From NCBI GenBank assembly GCA_016208495.1, contig JACQXX010000070.1:248001-312000 (forward strand): 64,000 nt of DNA, in the 5' to 3' direction. Of the stretch, positions 43,359 to 52,847 are shown piece by piece. The translations under genes and the position numbers were made by a program. Each line of letters starts with the position of its first letter. Position 1 is the first letter of the stretch. This stretch comes from Acidobacteriota bacterium. GTDB lineage: Bacteria; Acidobacteriota; Blastocatellia; Chloracidobacteriales; Chloracidobacteriaceae. The notes beneath the pieces are model-generated. The model was not told the origin of the DNA. It saw only the letters and a program-made list of their open reading frames with translations, and searched no databases.

Positions 43359-43492
43359 AGAAAACGGGCTGAAGAAGACGGGCTGAAAAACATCGGGCTG
43401 AAGAAAATGAGGGATTTAACCCAGCTTCTTCAACCCGAAGTCTTCAGCCCCGAGCTTGCGAGTCTTCAACCCAAGGTTTTTCAGCCCTGGTT
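43336..43492. repeat. GGGCTGAAGA / TCTTCAGCCC inverted repeat between convergent genes
   Basis: Five GGGCTGAA units (43336-43403) face complementary CTTCAACCC/CTTCAGCCC units (43427-43487). The composite contains CGAGCTTGCGAGTC. It lies between convergent genes and could fold into a long stem. Confidence 0.7.
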
Positions 43493-43494
43493 TT

Positions 43495-46400
43495 TTAACG
43501 GATTTTGCTCGGACTACGGAACTGACCAGGACTGCTGCCCAGGCCGTTTGGAGTACCGACCAGCACCCAGGTTGTTCCGGCTAAGAGCCGACCTTGAATC
43601 CGGTTGTTGGTGGTATCACTGACGACGAGGGAATCTCCTCCAGCCAGTGCTCCCACGGTAAAGGAACTGATGGTCACGCCTTCCGGTGCCCGAACCTTTC
43701 CAAGCGTGGTTCCAGAAGTTGCCAGAGCCGTTGCGGTTCCAGGATTTCCGTTGGCAAACCGGACGACACGATTGTTTCCGGTGTCAGCTACATAGAGATT
43801 GCCAGCCGCATCAACCGCCACGCCTTGCGGCGCCCGAACAGCATTTAATCCCGAGCCAAGACCAGCCACGAGTGTTCCAGTATTGGCTGTAGTTTTGGTG
43901 TTGGCGCTGGTGATTTTCATAACCCGATTATTGCCCGTGTCAGCAATAAAGAGGGTAAAGTTGGTACCAATCGCCAGTCCGTTTGGCGTGCGAACCCGAC
44001 CTGTGGTTGTTCCACTGTTGGCCAGAACCACACCACTGCCGGGTGTTCCATTGTTGAAACGCATGACCCGGTTGTTTCCGGCATCTGCCACATAGAGGTT
44101 TCCAGCCGTGTCAAGCGCCAGACCACGAGGGCCACGAACTTGGCTGGTTGCCGTTCCACTTGCTGCAAACGTTGCCCAGGTGCCACCACCATTGGTTGAA
44201 AATTGAACCCGATTGTTTCCGGTATCGGCAATGTAGATGCGCTGACCATCAACCGATGCCGTGACGGCTTCTGGAGCGCTGAGTGGTGTGTTAATGACAG
44301 TCCAGGTCGTGCCGTCAAAACGCTGGACCCGGTTATTGGTGGTATCGGCCACCAGCAGGAAGGCCGCGCCATTGCCGCAGTTGCCCGAAACTGTAATCAC
44401 AACCTGGTCTGAAGCTGGGGCGCACGGTGGGCTGTTGACCGTCCATTGCAACGTGTAGGTTCCGGCTCCAGCCGCCGGGGTAAACGTGGCGTTGGCGGCA
44501 TTCACATTGCTGAATTGGCTCGTGGAAGTTGATGGTCCTGAGACCACTGACCAGGTTCCAGTGCCGCTGGCCGGTGCGGTTGCCGCCAAAGTGACTGACC
44601 CGGTGATGCAGGTTGACTGGTCACCACCAGCCGAAGCGGTCGCCGAGTTGTAGGTTACTGTCACTGTGTCGGTTGATGGTGGACAGCCGGCGCTGGTGAT
44701 TGACCATTGCAGGGTGTATACCCCAGCTCCACCCGCCGGTGTGAAGGTCGAGGTTGGAGAACCAGTATTGCTAAACTGTGCCGCTGAAGTACTTGGGCCA
44801 CTGACAACTGACCAGAGGCCGGTTCCGACGCTCGGCGTATTGGCTGCCAGTGTGGCCTGAGTCGGCAGGCACAACGTTTGAGGATTGCCGGCATCTGCCG
44901 TGGTTGGAGGATTGGCACACACGGTTCCAATTGTGAGACATCCGCCGCCGGTTGTCTGCTGGCCATCCGGATTGGTCACGGTGATGGTTCGAGCACCGGT
45001 TGCGGCGCCCGCTGAGACCGAGATGTTGAGGGTTAACTGGGTTGGGCTGTTGAATGTAACGCTGTTGACTGTGACTCCACCGCCATTGACCGTGGCCTGA
45101 ATTCGATTGGTAAATCCTGTACCTGGATCAAAAAAGCCTGACCCGCCACTCGACGTACCATTGACAATCAAATTGACGTTTGAGGTGCCTGGCGCCACCG
45201 TGGTGGTTGATCCACAGGTTGGTGTGGCTGGTGGTGGTGCATTTAAGCGAGTCAATCTGACTGCCCAGGTGTTGGACGGGGAGTCGGCATATTCCTGTAC
45301 TGCCCAGAGCGTCATGTCATCATTGGGGTCAACGCTCGTGTGTGAGTAATCTCCCCAACGGTTGCGGGATCCGTCGCTCCGCTGATACGACGCCAACCCG
45401 TTTTGAATGATGGTTTGACTCTGCATCGTGCCAGCCGTATCGGTTCGCAGGCGACCATTGGTGGCAGCGCCGACAAAGGAGTTTGACGCGGAAAAGCTGT
45501 AGGCAATGGCCGCGTGACCCTGGCCGGACATGGCGACTGCTGGAAAGTAAAAGCTTCGTGGATTGCTGGTGGCTGAATCAAAAACCGTGCCTGATTGAAT
45601 GAGTGTTGGCGTCCCAGTGAGATTTCCAATTTGATACCACCGGGCCCCGTTTCGACCGCCCGAACCGCTGGCAACACCACTGCTATTGACCTGGATGTTA
45701 TGCGCCGTCCACAAACTGGTAACCCCGCTGATTTTGTCGCGGTGAATGCGGGCTTCGTTGAGCCGGTCATCAACACAGTTGATGGGGATTGAACTTCCTT
45801 GTGCTGGGGCATTAATCGGTGAAGTTGTGGTTGGAACGGTGAGGTTGATGTCAGTTGACAAGGTTGGTGTTCCACCAGGATTTGAAACCCGGCGAAATAC
45901 AAGCCGACCTGCCGTGGTGTTGCTGATGCCGAGAAAATAGCCTTCAGTGGCGGCTGGATCAGTGTTATCAACACCTTGCGGGGTATATGGCCCTTCGCCG
46001 GTTCCATTTGGAACCAGGTTTCGAAAGGCCGAAACCACAATCGGACCCGCACCCGTGATCGAACTCTTGCGAACCACAAATCCGGTTGATCCAATATAAG
46101 AGAAGGTAAACAGGTTGACGCCGATATAGAGCGCGTTGGCATCAACTCCCATGGTTGGAAAGTCGGCAAACGCCCCATTATCTCCGGCTGGCGAGACCGT
46201 GTTGTGTTGGAAGAAGAAAAACGTAAAGCTCGCGGTGCTGGAAATGGTCGGGCCGCTGCTGACCGCGATCAAAATGCGGTTGTTTGAACTGGCCGTGTTA
46301 AAGACCATCACAAACCAGCGCTGGCTGATGCGGTCATATCGAACCCGTGGGTCGCCCGTCCCGGCGCCATTGCGAACCGAATTAAAAAATGAGTCAGATG

Positions 46401-47046
46401 TCGCATCGAGATTCCCATCTGCCAAACCGTTGGATTTGGCAATGGTTCTAATCCGGCCATTGATGCACAACAGGTACTGGGTTGGACCCACATCACCTTG
46501 AGTATCTGGTGGAATAAAGCCACTGTCGTTAATTGTTGCAATGCGGGTGTTAACGCCGAGGGTTTGCGGAGCATTGGGGGCGACACTGAGTTTGGTCGTG
46601 TCGGTTTCGGTTGCCAGATCGGATGGTGGCCACGATGCCACGGGAGGTGAATCCGGGTTGTCGAGCAGGTGTTCGCGGTCAGCTTCGGCGTCAGTTCCGG
46701 GAGGAACAACGGTTCTGACATTGTTCATGTCAACTTTAGGAGATCGCCGTTCGCGCTCCATGATTTCATCAACGGTTTCAGAAATCCCCATCTCACCTGC
46801 CCAGGGCTGGCCGATGATTTCGCCACTTGGACCGTAAAGGTTGGGATCTTCCTGCACTTTTTTGGCTTTGGGTGCAGTTGCTTTGGGTGCTGGAGTTGGG
46901 GATGCCTTGGTTGGGGCGCCCGCTGGTGCCGGTCTGGCAGGGCCTGTTTGGCGCTGGCTGCTCAGATGGGCTGAGTATGGAAGCAGAAAACTACCGCAGC
47001 CAAAGATCAAAAGGATGGCTGCGGCAAGCCTGGTGGATCGTTTCAT
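43495..47046 (-). CDS. Large secreted protein with PKD-like and NHL repeats
   Basis: An 1183-aa protein with a signal peptide (about residues 7-27, LAAAILLIFGCGSFLLPYSA). A Pro/Ala/Lys-rich spacer follows to about 65. Residues about 165-620 resemble a beta-propeller-like exported domain. An IPT-like domain lies at about 625-725. Two repeats of about 90 residues begin TADAGNPQTLCL and TASAGGDQSTCI (PKD-like). At the end, from about 920, come five or six NHL-type blades (VADTTNNRVQRF, IADTGNNRVQFS, VADAGNNRVMRF). No anchoring motif is visible. Likely a surface or extracellular adhesive or binding protein; stand-alone gene. Confidence 0.85.
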   Translation of the reverse strand: MKRSTRLAAAILLIFGCGSFLLPYSAHLSSQRQTGPARPAPAGAPTKASPTPAPKATAPKAKKVQEDPNLYGPSGEIIGQPWAGEMGISETVDEIMERERRSPKVDMNNVRTVVPPGTDAEADREHLLDNPDSPPVASWPPSDLATETDTTKLSVAPNAPQTLGVNTRIATINDSGFIPPDTQGDVGPTQYLLCINGRIRTIAKSNGLADGNLDATSDSFFNSVRNGAGTGDPRVRYDRISQRWFVMVFNTASSNNRILIAVSSGPTISSTASFTFFFFQHNTVSPAGDNGAFADFPTMGVDANALYIGVNLFTFSYIGSTGFVVRKSSITGAGPIVVSAFRNLVPNGTGEGPYTPQGVDNTDPAATEGYFLGISNTTAGRLVFRRVSNPGGTPTLSTDINLTVPTTTSPINAPAQGSSIPINCVDDRLNEARIHRDKISGVTSLWTAHNIQVNSSGVASGSGGRNGARWYQIGNLTGTPTLIQSGTVFDSATSNPRSFYFPAVAMSGQGHAAIAYSFSASNSFVGAATNGRLRTDTAGTMQSQTIIQNGLASYQRSDGSRNRWGDYSHTSVDPNDDMTLWAVQEYADSPSNTWAVRLTRLNAPPPATPTCGSTTTVAPGTSNVNLIVNGTSSGGSGFFDPGTGFTNRIQATVNGGGVTVNSVTFNSPTQLTLNISVSAGAATGARTITVTNPDGQQTTGGGCLTIGTVCANPPTTADAGNPQTLCLPTQATLAANTPSVGTGLWSVVSGPSTSAAQFSNTGSPTSTFTPAGGAGVYTLQWSITSAGCPPSTDTVTVTYNSATASAGGDQSTCITGSVTLAATAPASGTGTWSVVSGPSTSTSQFSNVNAANATFTPAAGAGTYTLQWTVNSPPCAPASDQVVITVSGNCGNGAAFLLVADTTNNRVQRFDGTTWTVINTPLSAPEAVTASVDGQRIYIADTGNNRVQFSTNGGGTWATFAASGTATSQVRGPRGLALDTAGNLYVADAGNNRVMRFNNGTPGSGVVLANSGTTTGRVRTPNGLAIGTNFTLFIADTGNNRVMKITSANTKTTANTGTLVAGLGSGLNAVRAPQGVAVDAAGNLYVADTGNNRVVRFANGNPGTATALATSGTTLGKVRAPEGVTISSFTVGALAGGDSLVVSDTTNNRIQGRLLAGTTWVLVGTPNGLGSSPGQFRSPSKIR

Positions 47047-47324
47047 AATCGGAATTTCTCCAAAAGTAGGTCGGTTCCTCCCAGCACGGATTGAGGCAAT
47101 TGGGTTGATACTGCTTACCTCAATGAACCTGAAAGCTGTGAGGCGAGAGTTTTTTCTTGTGGAAATGTATGGGGAACAAAAAGATGCGGGCTATTGTAGG
47201 GGGCGACGTGAAGCAAGGTAAAGGAAGATTGACCGAAGATTGGAAAAGTACGGCAAGTGGTCTGTTCTGTGCAGTCAGGTGGTGGATCAGCCTATTTGAA
47301 AGAGGTGGTGACACTGTTCTGGAT

Positions 47325-47774
47325 TCATTTGCGCTGAATCAACCACAGCCCAAGAATCAACAATCCAGCCCCAAAAACTCGTGATCCGGTTAATTCAAAG
47401 CGGGGAAGCCCAATCCAACCAAAATGATCCAGCACCAGCGCCGCCAGTAACTGCCCGACAATCAACGACGTGGCGACTGATCCAGCCCCGATTTTCGGAA
47501 TTGCCAGAATCGCGGACGTGACATAAATCGCCCCCAATATTCCGCCAATCAGCAACCACGAGGGCGCTTGGGTCAGCCCTCGCCAGTTCCCAGGTTGTCC
47601 AGTGGTATTTGATGCCAGAGAAATAATGACCAGGGCCGCTGTTCCAACGATAAAACTAATCAAGGAACTATAGAGCGGATTCACGACATAGGTTCGCAAC
47701 TGGGCATTGATCGCCGCCTGCACCGTTACCAGGATTCCAGAACACAAAATCAGGCCAATCCAACCAGCTTTCAC
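47325..47774 (-). CDS. DMT-type small transporter (DUF606/YdcZ family)
   Basis: The 149-aa inner-membrane protein has five hydrophobic helices and starts MKAGWIGLILCSGILVTVQA at a GTG, followed by AAINAQLRTYVVNPLYSSLISF and ends GAGLLILGLWLIQRK. The A-x-N-x-x-L-R and S-F-x-x-G-T pattern is that of the DUF606 branch of the drug/metabolite transporter superfamily. Many members occur as gene pairs; no partner is adjacent. MITE copy C begins 32 bp upstream of its start. Confidence 0.85.
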   Translation of the reverse strand: MKAGWIGLILCSGILVTVQAAINAQLRTYVVNPLYSSLISFIVGTAALVIISLASNTTGQPGNWRGLTQAPSWLLIGGILGAIYVTSAILAIPKIGAGSVATSLIVGQLLAALVLDHFGWIGLPRFELTGSRVFGAGLLILGLWLIQRK

Positions 47775-47805
47775 TGCAAGTTCTCACTTTCAAAACAAGA
47801 GTTAA

Positions 47806-48135
47806 GGGACTGTAAAAAATCAACTTCCCGTTTTCGTTTGGGAATCAGGCATTTGGATTGAGCATCCCGGAGGGCTGCAGTTCGGATAGCCGGTGGTTGC
47901 GAAGCTTTGTGAGCTACCACCGGGAACAGGTTCGTCCTCTCCTGTGCTCCCCCGCTTCGCCCGCGCCCCGCAGGGGCGCGGGCGAAGCGGGGGAGCAACA
48001 AGGGGTGGCCTTTGGATCCGGTGGTAGGCCCAAAGCGGCCAACCAACCGGCTATCCGAACCGCAACGCTTCGCGGTGCAAGACCAAAACCTGGACGTGGC
48101 AGAACCGCCCCAGGAACTTATTTTTTAACGCTCCC
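47806..48135 (+). mobile_element. MITE-like element family 1, copy C
   Basis: The 330-bp element begins GGGACTGTAAAAAAT and ends ATTTTTTAACGCTCCC, flanked by TAA at 47803-47805 and 48136-48138. Its centre matches copy A, with a CCCCGCTTCGCCCG / CGGGCGAAGCGGGG stem and outer TTCGGATAGCCGGTGGTTG / CAACCAACCGGCTATCCGAA arms. Confidence 0.78.
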
Positions 48136-48301
48136 TAAGGGAAAACCAGCTATCATAGCCTGAAATGCCTGGGAGTACAGCCCAAAGTTTCAGAAGTCTT
48201 GCCCTGGTGGTGGGTGAATTGAACGCACGAATGCGGCTGTGATACTGTCGTGGTGCTTTCGATACAAACACATTCAGTCAACCCACAACAAATTTGGGAC
48301 A

Positions 48302-48756
48302 AGTCAACAGACTCGGCCCTCAAGGGCCGGGCTTGAATCGTGTCGCCACGACGCCATCCTGACGGATGGCCGGTGTGGGGACATTACCTCAAGCTCCGGT
48401 TGACCAGACCCCCGTGCAAATCACGGGAAACGATTGGGAAGAATCGATAGGTACCTGCGGATGCCGCCTCAGTCCGCTGCGCTACGGTGACAGGTTAAAC
48501 AGGCATGGGAGTCAGTGCCAGTGCCGGTCACGGCAAACCTTCCCAAATCCGGTCGAGAGGACGTCGAATCCGGTCGGCGGTCACAGTCAGACCGGTACGC
48601 ATTACCCGACGCAAGTCGGTGCGTGACGTGAATCTTTCACGTCACATCTCAAGCGGGAGGAATTCGTTCTTCCCGCTTGAACACTCACACCCAAGCAGGA
48701 GTGGCGTTTTCTCCCGGCCCTCAAGGACCGGGTCTCCACGCCGAAAAGAGGATGAA
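48302..48756 (+). ncRNA. 455-bp structured repeat (putative non-coding RNA), copy 2
   Basis: It begins AGTCAACAGACTCGGCCC and ends with a CGTTTTCTCCCGG/CCGGGTCTCCACG hairpin, then GGATGAA. It matches copy 1 (7873-8327) over its whole length. Differing hairpins are 48606-48619 (CCGAC/GTCGG), 48623-48645 (GTGACGTGAA/TTCACGTCAC) and 48651-48678 (AAGCGGGA/TCCCGCTT); each replaces a differently sequenced hairpin in copy 1. The gene at 48799 starts 42 bp downstream. Confidence 0.6.
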
Positions 48757-48798
48757 ACCCTGAACCCTGAACCCTGGTTCTTCAAAAAGGTGAGGTTT

Positions 48799-49227
48799 AT
48801 GAACGATCCGAATGACGAAAAAAACACGACGGATCCGACTCCGGATTCTGTGGTCAAAGCCGAATCCCCGAAAAGCTCGGGCAGTGACGAACCCCGACGA
48901 CCCTTTGATGAATTAACTTCATCGGTTCGGGAACTGGCCCAAAAGCTTCCGGATTCCATTGGCCGGATTCCTGGCTCAATCGGGGCCGCAATTCAAAGCG
49001 CGCTCTCTCCCCGCGATCAATCGGTGCTGGTTTATATCAATGACGATCTGTCAAAATCGCTGGATATGCTGGTGACGGCTGAGATTTTCGGCAGTCGCTC
49101 TGAAGCGGCTGAGTTTCTGATGAAGGAAGGGCTCAAAGCACAACATGAGCTCTTTGAGCGGATCCAGGACAAAGTACAGCAAATCGAACGACTGAAATCA
49201 GAACTGAAAACCATCGTGCCGCACTAA
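48799..49227 (+). CDS. Ribbon-helix-helix-like protein of unknown function
   Basis: ATG 48799 has AAGGTGAGG just upstream, giving 142 aa. The first 45 residues are acidic and polar (NDPNDEKNTTDPTPDS). Residues about 75-115 (DQSVLVYINDDLSKSLDMLV, then GSRSEAAEFLMKEGL) have the strand-helix-helix pattern of ribbon-helix-helix DNA-binding proteins. A coiled coil ends it (IQDKVQQIERLKSELK). It lies between the RNA-like repeat and the microcompartment genes on the same strand. Regulation of those genes is a possibility without direct support. Confidence 0.65.
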   Translation: MNDPNDEKNTTDPTPDSVVKAESPKSSGSDEPRRPFDELTSSVRELAQKLPDSIGRIPGSIGAAIQSALSPRDQSVLVYINDDLSKSLDMLVTAEIFGSRSEAAEFLMKEGLKAQHELFERIQDKVQQIERLKSELKTIVPH

Positions 49228-49430
49228 AGATTGCGCACCGGAATTCGGCGGGTGGTTGTCAAAATAGCGTTTGACGCTGAAAAAACGATTTGGTAGCGTA
49301 CGGCTGCACAAAACACACTTGAAATATTCCCGATTAAAACGCAGTCCACTTCACACAACGGTCAAACCAGACCCCATGCGGGCAGGTCTGACCCTTTGCA
49401 AGCGGTTTGTTGTTGGAGGCAAGAGGAAAA

Positions 49431-49814
49431 ATGTCTTACGAAGCACTTGGAATGATTGAAACCAAAGGGTTTATTGGCGCAGTCGAAGCATCTGACGCCA
49501 TGGTCAAAGCGGCGAACGTGGTTCTGGTCGGCAAAGAATATGTCGGCGCCGGATACGTGACGGTTTTTGTCCGTGGCGATGTCGGCGCTGTCAAAGCGGC
49601 CACCGATGCCGGAGCCGCCGCCGCGCGCCGGGTTGGCGAACTGATTAGCGTCCACGTCATTCCGCGACCGCACGCCGAAGTTGAGCGGGCGTTTGAGGAT
49701 ATGGGCTGGGGACTGACCAAACATCTCGAAGGGAACAATCCCAAAGAGTTGACTGACGGGGGCGGAGGCAAGCGGGCACTGCCTTCATCAAAAGAAGACA
49801 CCAAAAAATCATAG
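49431..49814 (+). CDS. Bacterial microcompartment (BMC-H) shell protein
   Basis: Read from ATG 49431 (GAGGCAAGAGG upstream) the 127-aa protein is a single BMC domain: [24 protein letters not shown], then [25 protein letters not shown] and [12 protein letters not shown]. It ends in a hydrophilic tail of about 35 residues. Such proteins form hexamers that tile the shell of protein organelles, with a central pore for small metabolites. The next gene encodes an acylating aldehyde dehydrogenase, typical cargo. No pentamer (BMC-P) gene is present in the window. Confidence 0.93.
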   Translation: MSYEALGMIETKGFIGAVEASDAMVKAANVVLVGKEYVGAGYVTVFVRGDVGAVKAATDAGAAAARRVGELISVHVIPRPHAEVERAFEDMGWGLTKHLEGNNPKELTDGGGGKRALPSSKEDTKKS

Positions 49815-49831
49815 CGAACCTGTGATGTAAA

Positions 49832-49900
49832 TGCGCTCTGGTGTGGGGTCAAACGGGGTTACCAGGTTTGGGGAACCTGGGTGGCACGGCTCAGAGCGCA
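49832..49900 (+). other. Long hairpin between the microcompartment genes
   Basis: TGCGCTCTG (49832-49840) pairs with CAGAGCGCA (49892-49900) and an inner ACCAGGTTTGGGGAACCTGGGT stem-loop lies between. It is located 18 bp after the shell-gene stop and 112 bp before the aldehyde dehydrogenase. It may set the shell-to-enzyme ratio by attenuation or RNA stability; there is no T-run. Confidence 0.45.
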
Positions 49901-50012
49901 TGCTGGTTTTTTCGACCGGATGTGGTTCGGGAACCTCCGCGCTGGCACTGCAACCGGGTTTTGTGGTTGTCGGGCTGTGGTTGAACCCGCCATCTGGTGA
50001 GGAGAAGGATTC

Positions 50013-51869
50013 ATGGCTTTGGATCGCGATTTATCTTCCATTCAACAAGCGCGTGATTTGGTGGAGCAAGCGCATCGCGCCCAGGCAGTTCTGGCAACCT
50101 ATTCACAGGAACAAATTGATACAATTGTTCAAAAAATGGCTGAGGCGGCTCAGGCTCATTCCGTGCGTCTGGCCGAGCTGGCCGTTCAGGAAACTGGGTT
50201 TGGCATTGCCTCTGACAAAGACATCAAAAATCGCTTTGCCGCCAAGGATGTCTACGAATTCTTCAAATCGCTCAAGACAGTTGGTGTGGTTCGTGAGACC
50301 GAAACCTTAATCGAAGTCGCTGATCCGCGTGGCGTGGTGTGTGCCATTATTCCCTCGACCAACCCCACTTCAACCGCAATTTTTAAAGCCATTATTTCAA
50401 TTAAATCACGCAATTCGGTTGTGTTGAGCCCACATCCATCGGCGGCTAATTGCATTGGTGAAACGGCGCGAGTTGTGCGCGAAGCCGCCGAAGCCGCCGG
50501 CATGCCGCAAGGTGCCATTGGATGTTTGACGGTTTCAACCCAGGGCGGCACCGAAGCCCTGATGAAACACGAAAAAACCGCTGTCATTCTGGCAACTGGG
50601 GGGATTGGTCTGGTGCGAGCCGCTTATAGCTCGGGCAAACCTGCGTTTGGTGTCGGGCCAGGAAATGTTCCCGCCATGATTGAGCGCAGTGCCGATGTTC
50701 CCAAAGCGGTGGCGGATATTCTGGCCGGGAAAACTTTTGACAATGGTACAGTGTGTGCCTCAGAGCAGGCAGTAGTGGTTGAAAAAGTGCTTGATGCGGA
50801 AGTCCGAGCCCAGTTTGCGGCTCAGGGCGGCTATTTTGTCAATCGTGATCAGGCTGAAAAACTGGCCAAGGTGGTGGTTCTGCCAAGTCGGGGCTTAAAC
50901 CCTGGCATTGTGGGCAAGTCAGTCCAGAAGATTGCTGAACTGGCTGGCATTAGCGTCCCCAAAGAAACCAGAGCCCTCATGGTTGAATTGACCGGCGTTG
51001 GGCGTGATTTTCCGCTTTCGCTCGAAAAGCTGTCTCCGATTCTGGCTTATTATGTCGTGCCCGATTTTGAAACCGGCACCACGGTATGTTCACAGATTCT
51101 CCGGTTTGGCGGGATGGGGCATTCAATTGGTATTCACTCGCAAAACCGCAACAAGATTCGTGAATTTGGGATGCGCCAGCCGGCTTCGCGAATTCTGGTC
51201 AATACACCGACTACTCACGGCGCCATCGGATTTTCAACCGAACTGGCCCCCAGCATGACGCTCGGATGCGGCACCTGGGGTGGAAATGTGACCTCCGACA
51301 ATATTTCGCCACTACACCTGATGGACATCAAGCGGATTGCCTTCGAGACCTTTGCCGTCACACGTCCGACGTCGCGACCTTCATCACCGCCAGCGGTCAA
51401 AGCCAGTGTGATTCCGGCACCTTCACCAGGAATTTCCATTCCTGGAGGGAACAGTCCATCGGCGATTGTGCATCAGGTTGTGCCCGGCTCAGCCCCAAAG
51501 GCCGCCCCGGTTGCTCCAACCAGATTACCATCTTTGGATCGAGCCTCGATTGCGGCACTGGTGGATCAATTTCTGGCTGAACGCAAACCAGCACTGAACC
51601 AGGCGTTAAAAGCACCAGCCAGTACTGCTGCCAGTACCCCGGTTGCCGCACCAGTTCCGACTCCGCCGCCGCCAGCTTCAACCCCAACCCCAGCCAAAGC
51701 TGAAAAGGCTGAATCTCCCAAGGCGGCTGAATTTGTGTGCGAAGATGACGTCCGGCGGGCACTGATTGAAAAACGCAAAATTGTGACCGACAAGAAGACG
51801 ATCATCACTCCGGCTGCTCGTGACCTTGGGCGTGAACACGGCATCTTTGCCGGTTATGCCGAATCCTAA
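50013..51869 (+). CDS. CoA-acylating aldehyde dehydrogenase with long C-terminal extension (microcompartment type)
   Basis: The 618-aa protein. Residues about 1-450 are the aldehyde dehydrogenase fold of EutE/PduP/AdhE type: catalytic Cys248 in [19 protein letters not shown] and VGPGNVPA. It would convert an aldehyde and CoA to acyl-CoA with NAD+. From 450 onward a Pro/Ala/Thr-rich linker holds an amphipathic helix [17 protein letters not shown] (508-524), resembling an encapsulation peptide. A second motif follows at 574-613, [15 protein letters not shown] and [13 protein letters not shown], which also occurs in other microcompartment proteins. It follows the shell gene by about 200 bp. Confidence 0.9.
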   Translation: MALDRDLSSIQQARDLVEQAHRAQAVLATYSQEQIDTIVQKMAEAAQAHSVRLAELAVQETGFGIASDKDIKNRFAAKDVYEFFKSLKTVGVVRETETLIEVADPRGVVCAIIPSTNPTSTAIFKAIISIKSRNSVVLSPHPSAANCIGETARVVREAAEAAGMPQGAIGCLTVSTQGGTEALMKHEKTAVILATGGIGLVRAAYSSGKPAFGVGPGNVPAMIERSADVPKAVADILAGKTFDNGTVCASEQAVVVEKVLDAEVRAQFAAQGGYFVNRDQAEKLAKVVVLPSRGLNPGIVGKSVQKIAELAGISVPKETRALMVELTGVGRDFPLSLEKLSPILAYYVVPDFETGTTVCSQILRFGGMGHSIGIHSQNRNKIREFGMRQPASRILVNTPTTHGAIGFSTELAPSMTLGCGTWGGNVTSDNISPLHLMDIKRIAFETFAVTRPTSRPSSPPAVKASVIPAPSPGISIPGGNSPSAIVHQVVPGSAPKAAPVAPTRLPSLDRASIAALVDQFLAERKPALNQALKAPASTAASTPVAAPVPTPPPPASTPTPAKAEKAESPKAAEFVCEDDVRRALIEKRKIVTDKKTIITPAARDLGREHGIFAGYAES

Positions 51870-52099
51870 AGCAAAACGAATTTCGTTTGCCGCATCCATT
51901 TGATCAAATCTCCCCACACAACTTTGAGGACGTTTCCAAAGCTTGTCGCTCGAGCGGCCCGTGGGGAGATTTTCGTCTTCCTCAAAAAAACCTCCTGACC
52001 CAACCCGCATTTTTCAGTTTTCCAATCTTCTGTAATCAAAGCTGGAGTTTTTCAATTGGTAGTGGAAGAGTTTTTTTAGGGTAGGCTGACAATTAGCTG

Positions 52100-52129
52100 T
52101 TGCAAAATAATGATAAGTTCCACTATTTA
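52100..52129 (+). promoter_or_regulatory. Possible promoter of lolA
   Basis: TTGCAA at 52100-52105 is followed 18 bp later by TATTTA (52124-52129), about 23 bp before the lolA start. GAGGT at 52143-52147 is a likely ribosome-binding site. Assigned by resemblance to sigma-70 elements only. Confidence 0.3.
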
Positions 52130-52152
52130 AAATAATATTCAGCGAGGTATCT

Positions 52153-52836
52153 ATGAATCGAATACGACAACGACTCCTGCTGCTTTTGATCATTGGAGGT
52201 GTTTTTATTGGAAGCCAGCCGAATTCAATGCCGGTTGCTTCAGCCGCAGATGCCAATCAGGTGATTTTGGGAATTCAAAAACGATATGCTCGCGCCACGA
52301 CACTGGCGGCTGATTTTGTCCAGATGTATCACGACCGAACCGGGCGAGTGATTCGTGAAGCCGGATCACTCCAGTTGAAACGCCCTGGTCGGATGCGCTG
52401 GGAATATCGTGAGCCCAAAAACAAGATTTTTCTGTCGGATGGCAAACAGACCTATTTTTATCTTCCACTGGAAAAACGGGTGGTGATTGAACCAGTCAAG
52501 GCTGGGCGTGACCCACGAACGCCATTTCTGTTTTTGCTTGGACGACAGAATTTGAAAGAAGATTTTTCCCGTTTTGAACTCGGCGGGGAATCACCGACCA
52601 AAGCCCAAAATGTCGTGATTCGGATGTGGCCGCGCCGTTCGGTTGAAAATCTGGCTGAAATCCGGGTTGAGTGTGACCCGACAACATTTCAGTTGGCGCG
52701 GATTTCGCTCCTGCAACTTTCTGGCGAACGATCTGATTTTCTCTTGACGAATGTGGTGGAGAACGCGGCGCTGGCGGATGGCCTGTTTACCTTTTCCGCA
52801 CCTTCGGATGTGCGCGTCGAGCGGGTCGGATCGTAG
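52153..52836 (+). CDS. lolA: Outer-membrane lipoprotein carrier protein
   Basis: A 227-aa periplasmic chaperone that carries lipoproteins from the LolCDE transporter to the outer membrane. The signal peptide is MNRIRQRLLLLLIIGGVFIGSQP. The mature half-barrel is visible in TLAADFVQMYHDRTG, LQLKRPGRMRWEYREPKNKIFLSDGKQ and FLLGRQNLKEDFSRFEL. The gene is preceded by a possible promoter and stands alone on this strand. It supports an outer membrane with Lol-sorted lipoproteins. Confidence 0.92.
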   Translation: MNRIRQRLLLLLIIGGVFIGSQPNSMPVASAADANQVILGIQKRYARATTLAADFVQMYHDRTGRVIREAGSLQLKRPGRMRWEYREPKNKIFLSDGKQTYFYLPLEKRVVIEPVKAGRDPRTPFLFLLGRQNLKEDFSRFELGGESPTKAQNVVIRMWPRRSVENLAEIRVECDPTTFQLARISLLQLSGERSDFLLTNVVENAALADGLFTFSAPSDVRVERVGS

Positions 52837-52847
52837 TGAGGCGGAAG

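Noticed and set aside
46841-47221. Plus-strand frame of 126 aa opposite the start of the NHL protein
   Set aside because: It mirrors the signal peptide and Ala/Pro-rich spacer of the minus-strand gene and has no independent support.
48366-48626. Frames of 81-86 aa inside the 455-bp elements
   Set aside because: Frames differ at ends between copies, while paired hairpin arms are conserved, which favours RNA over protein.
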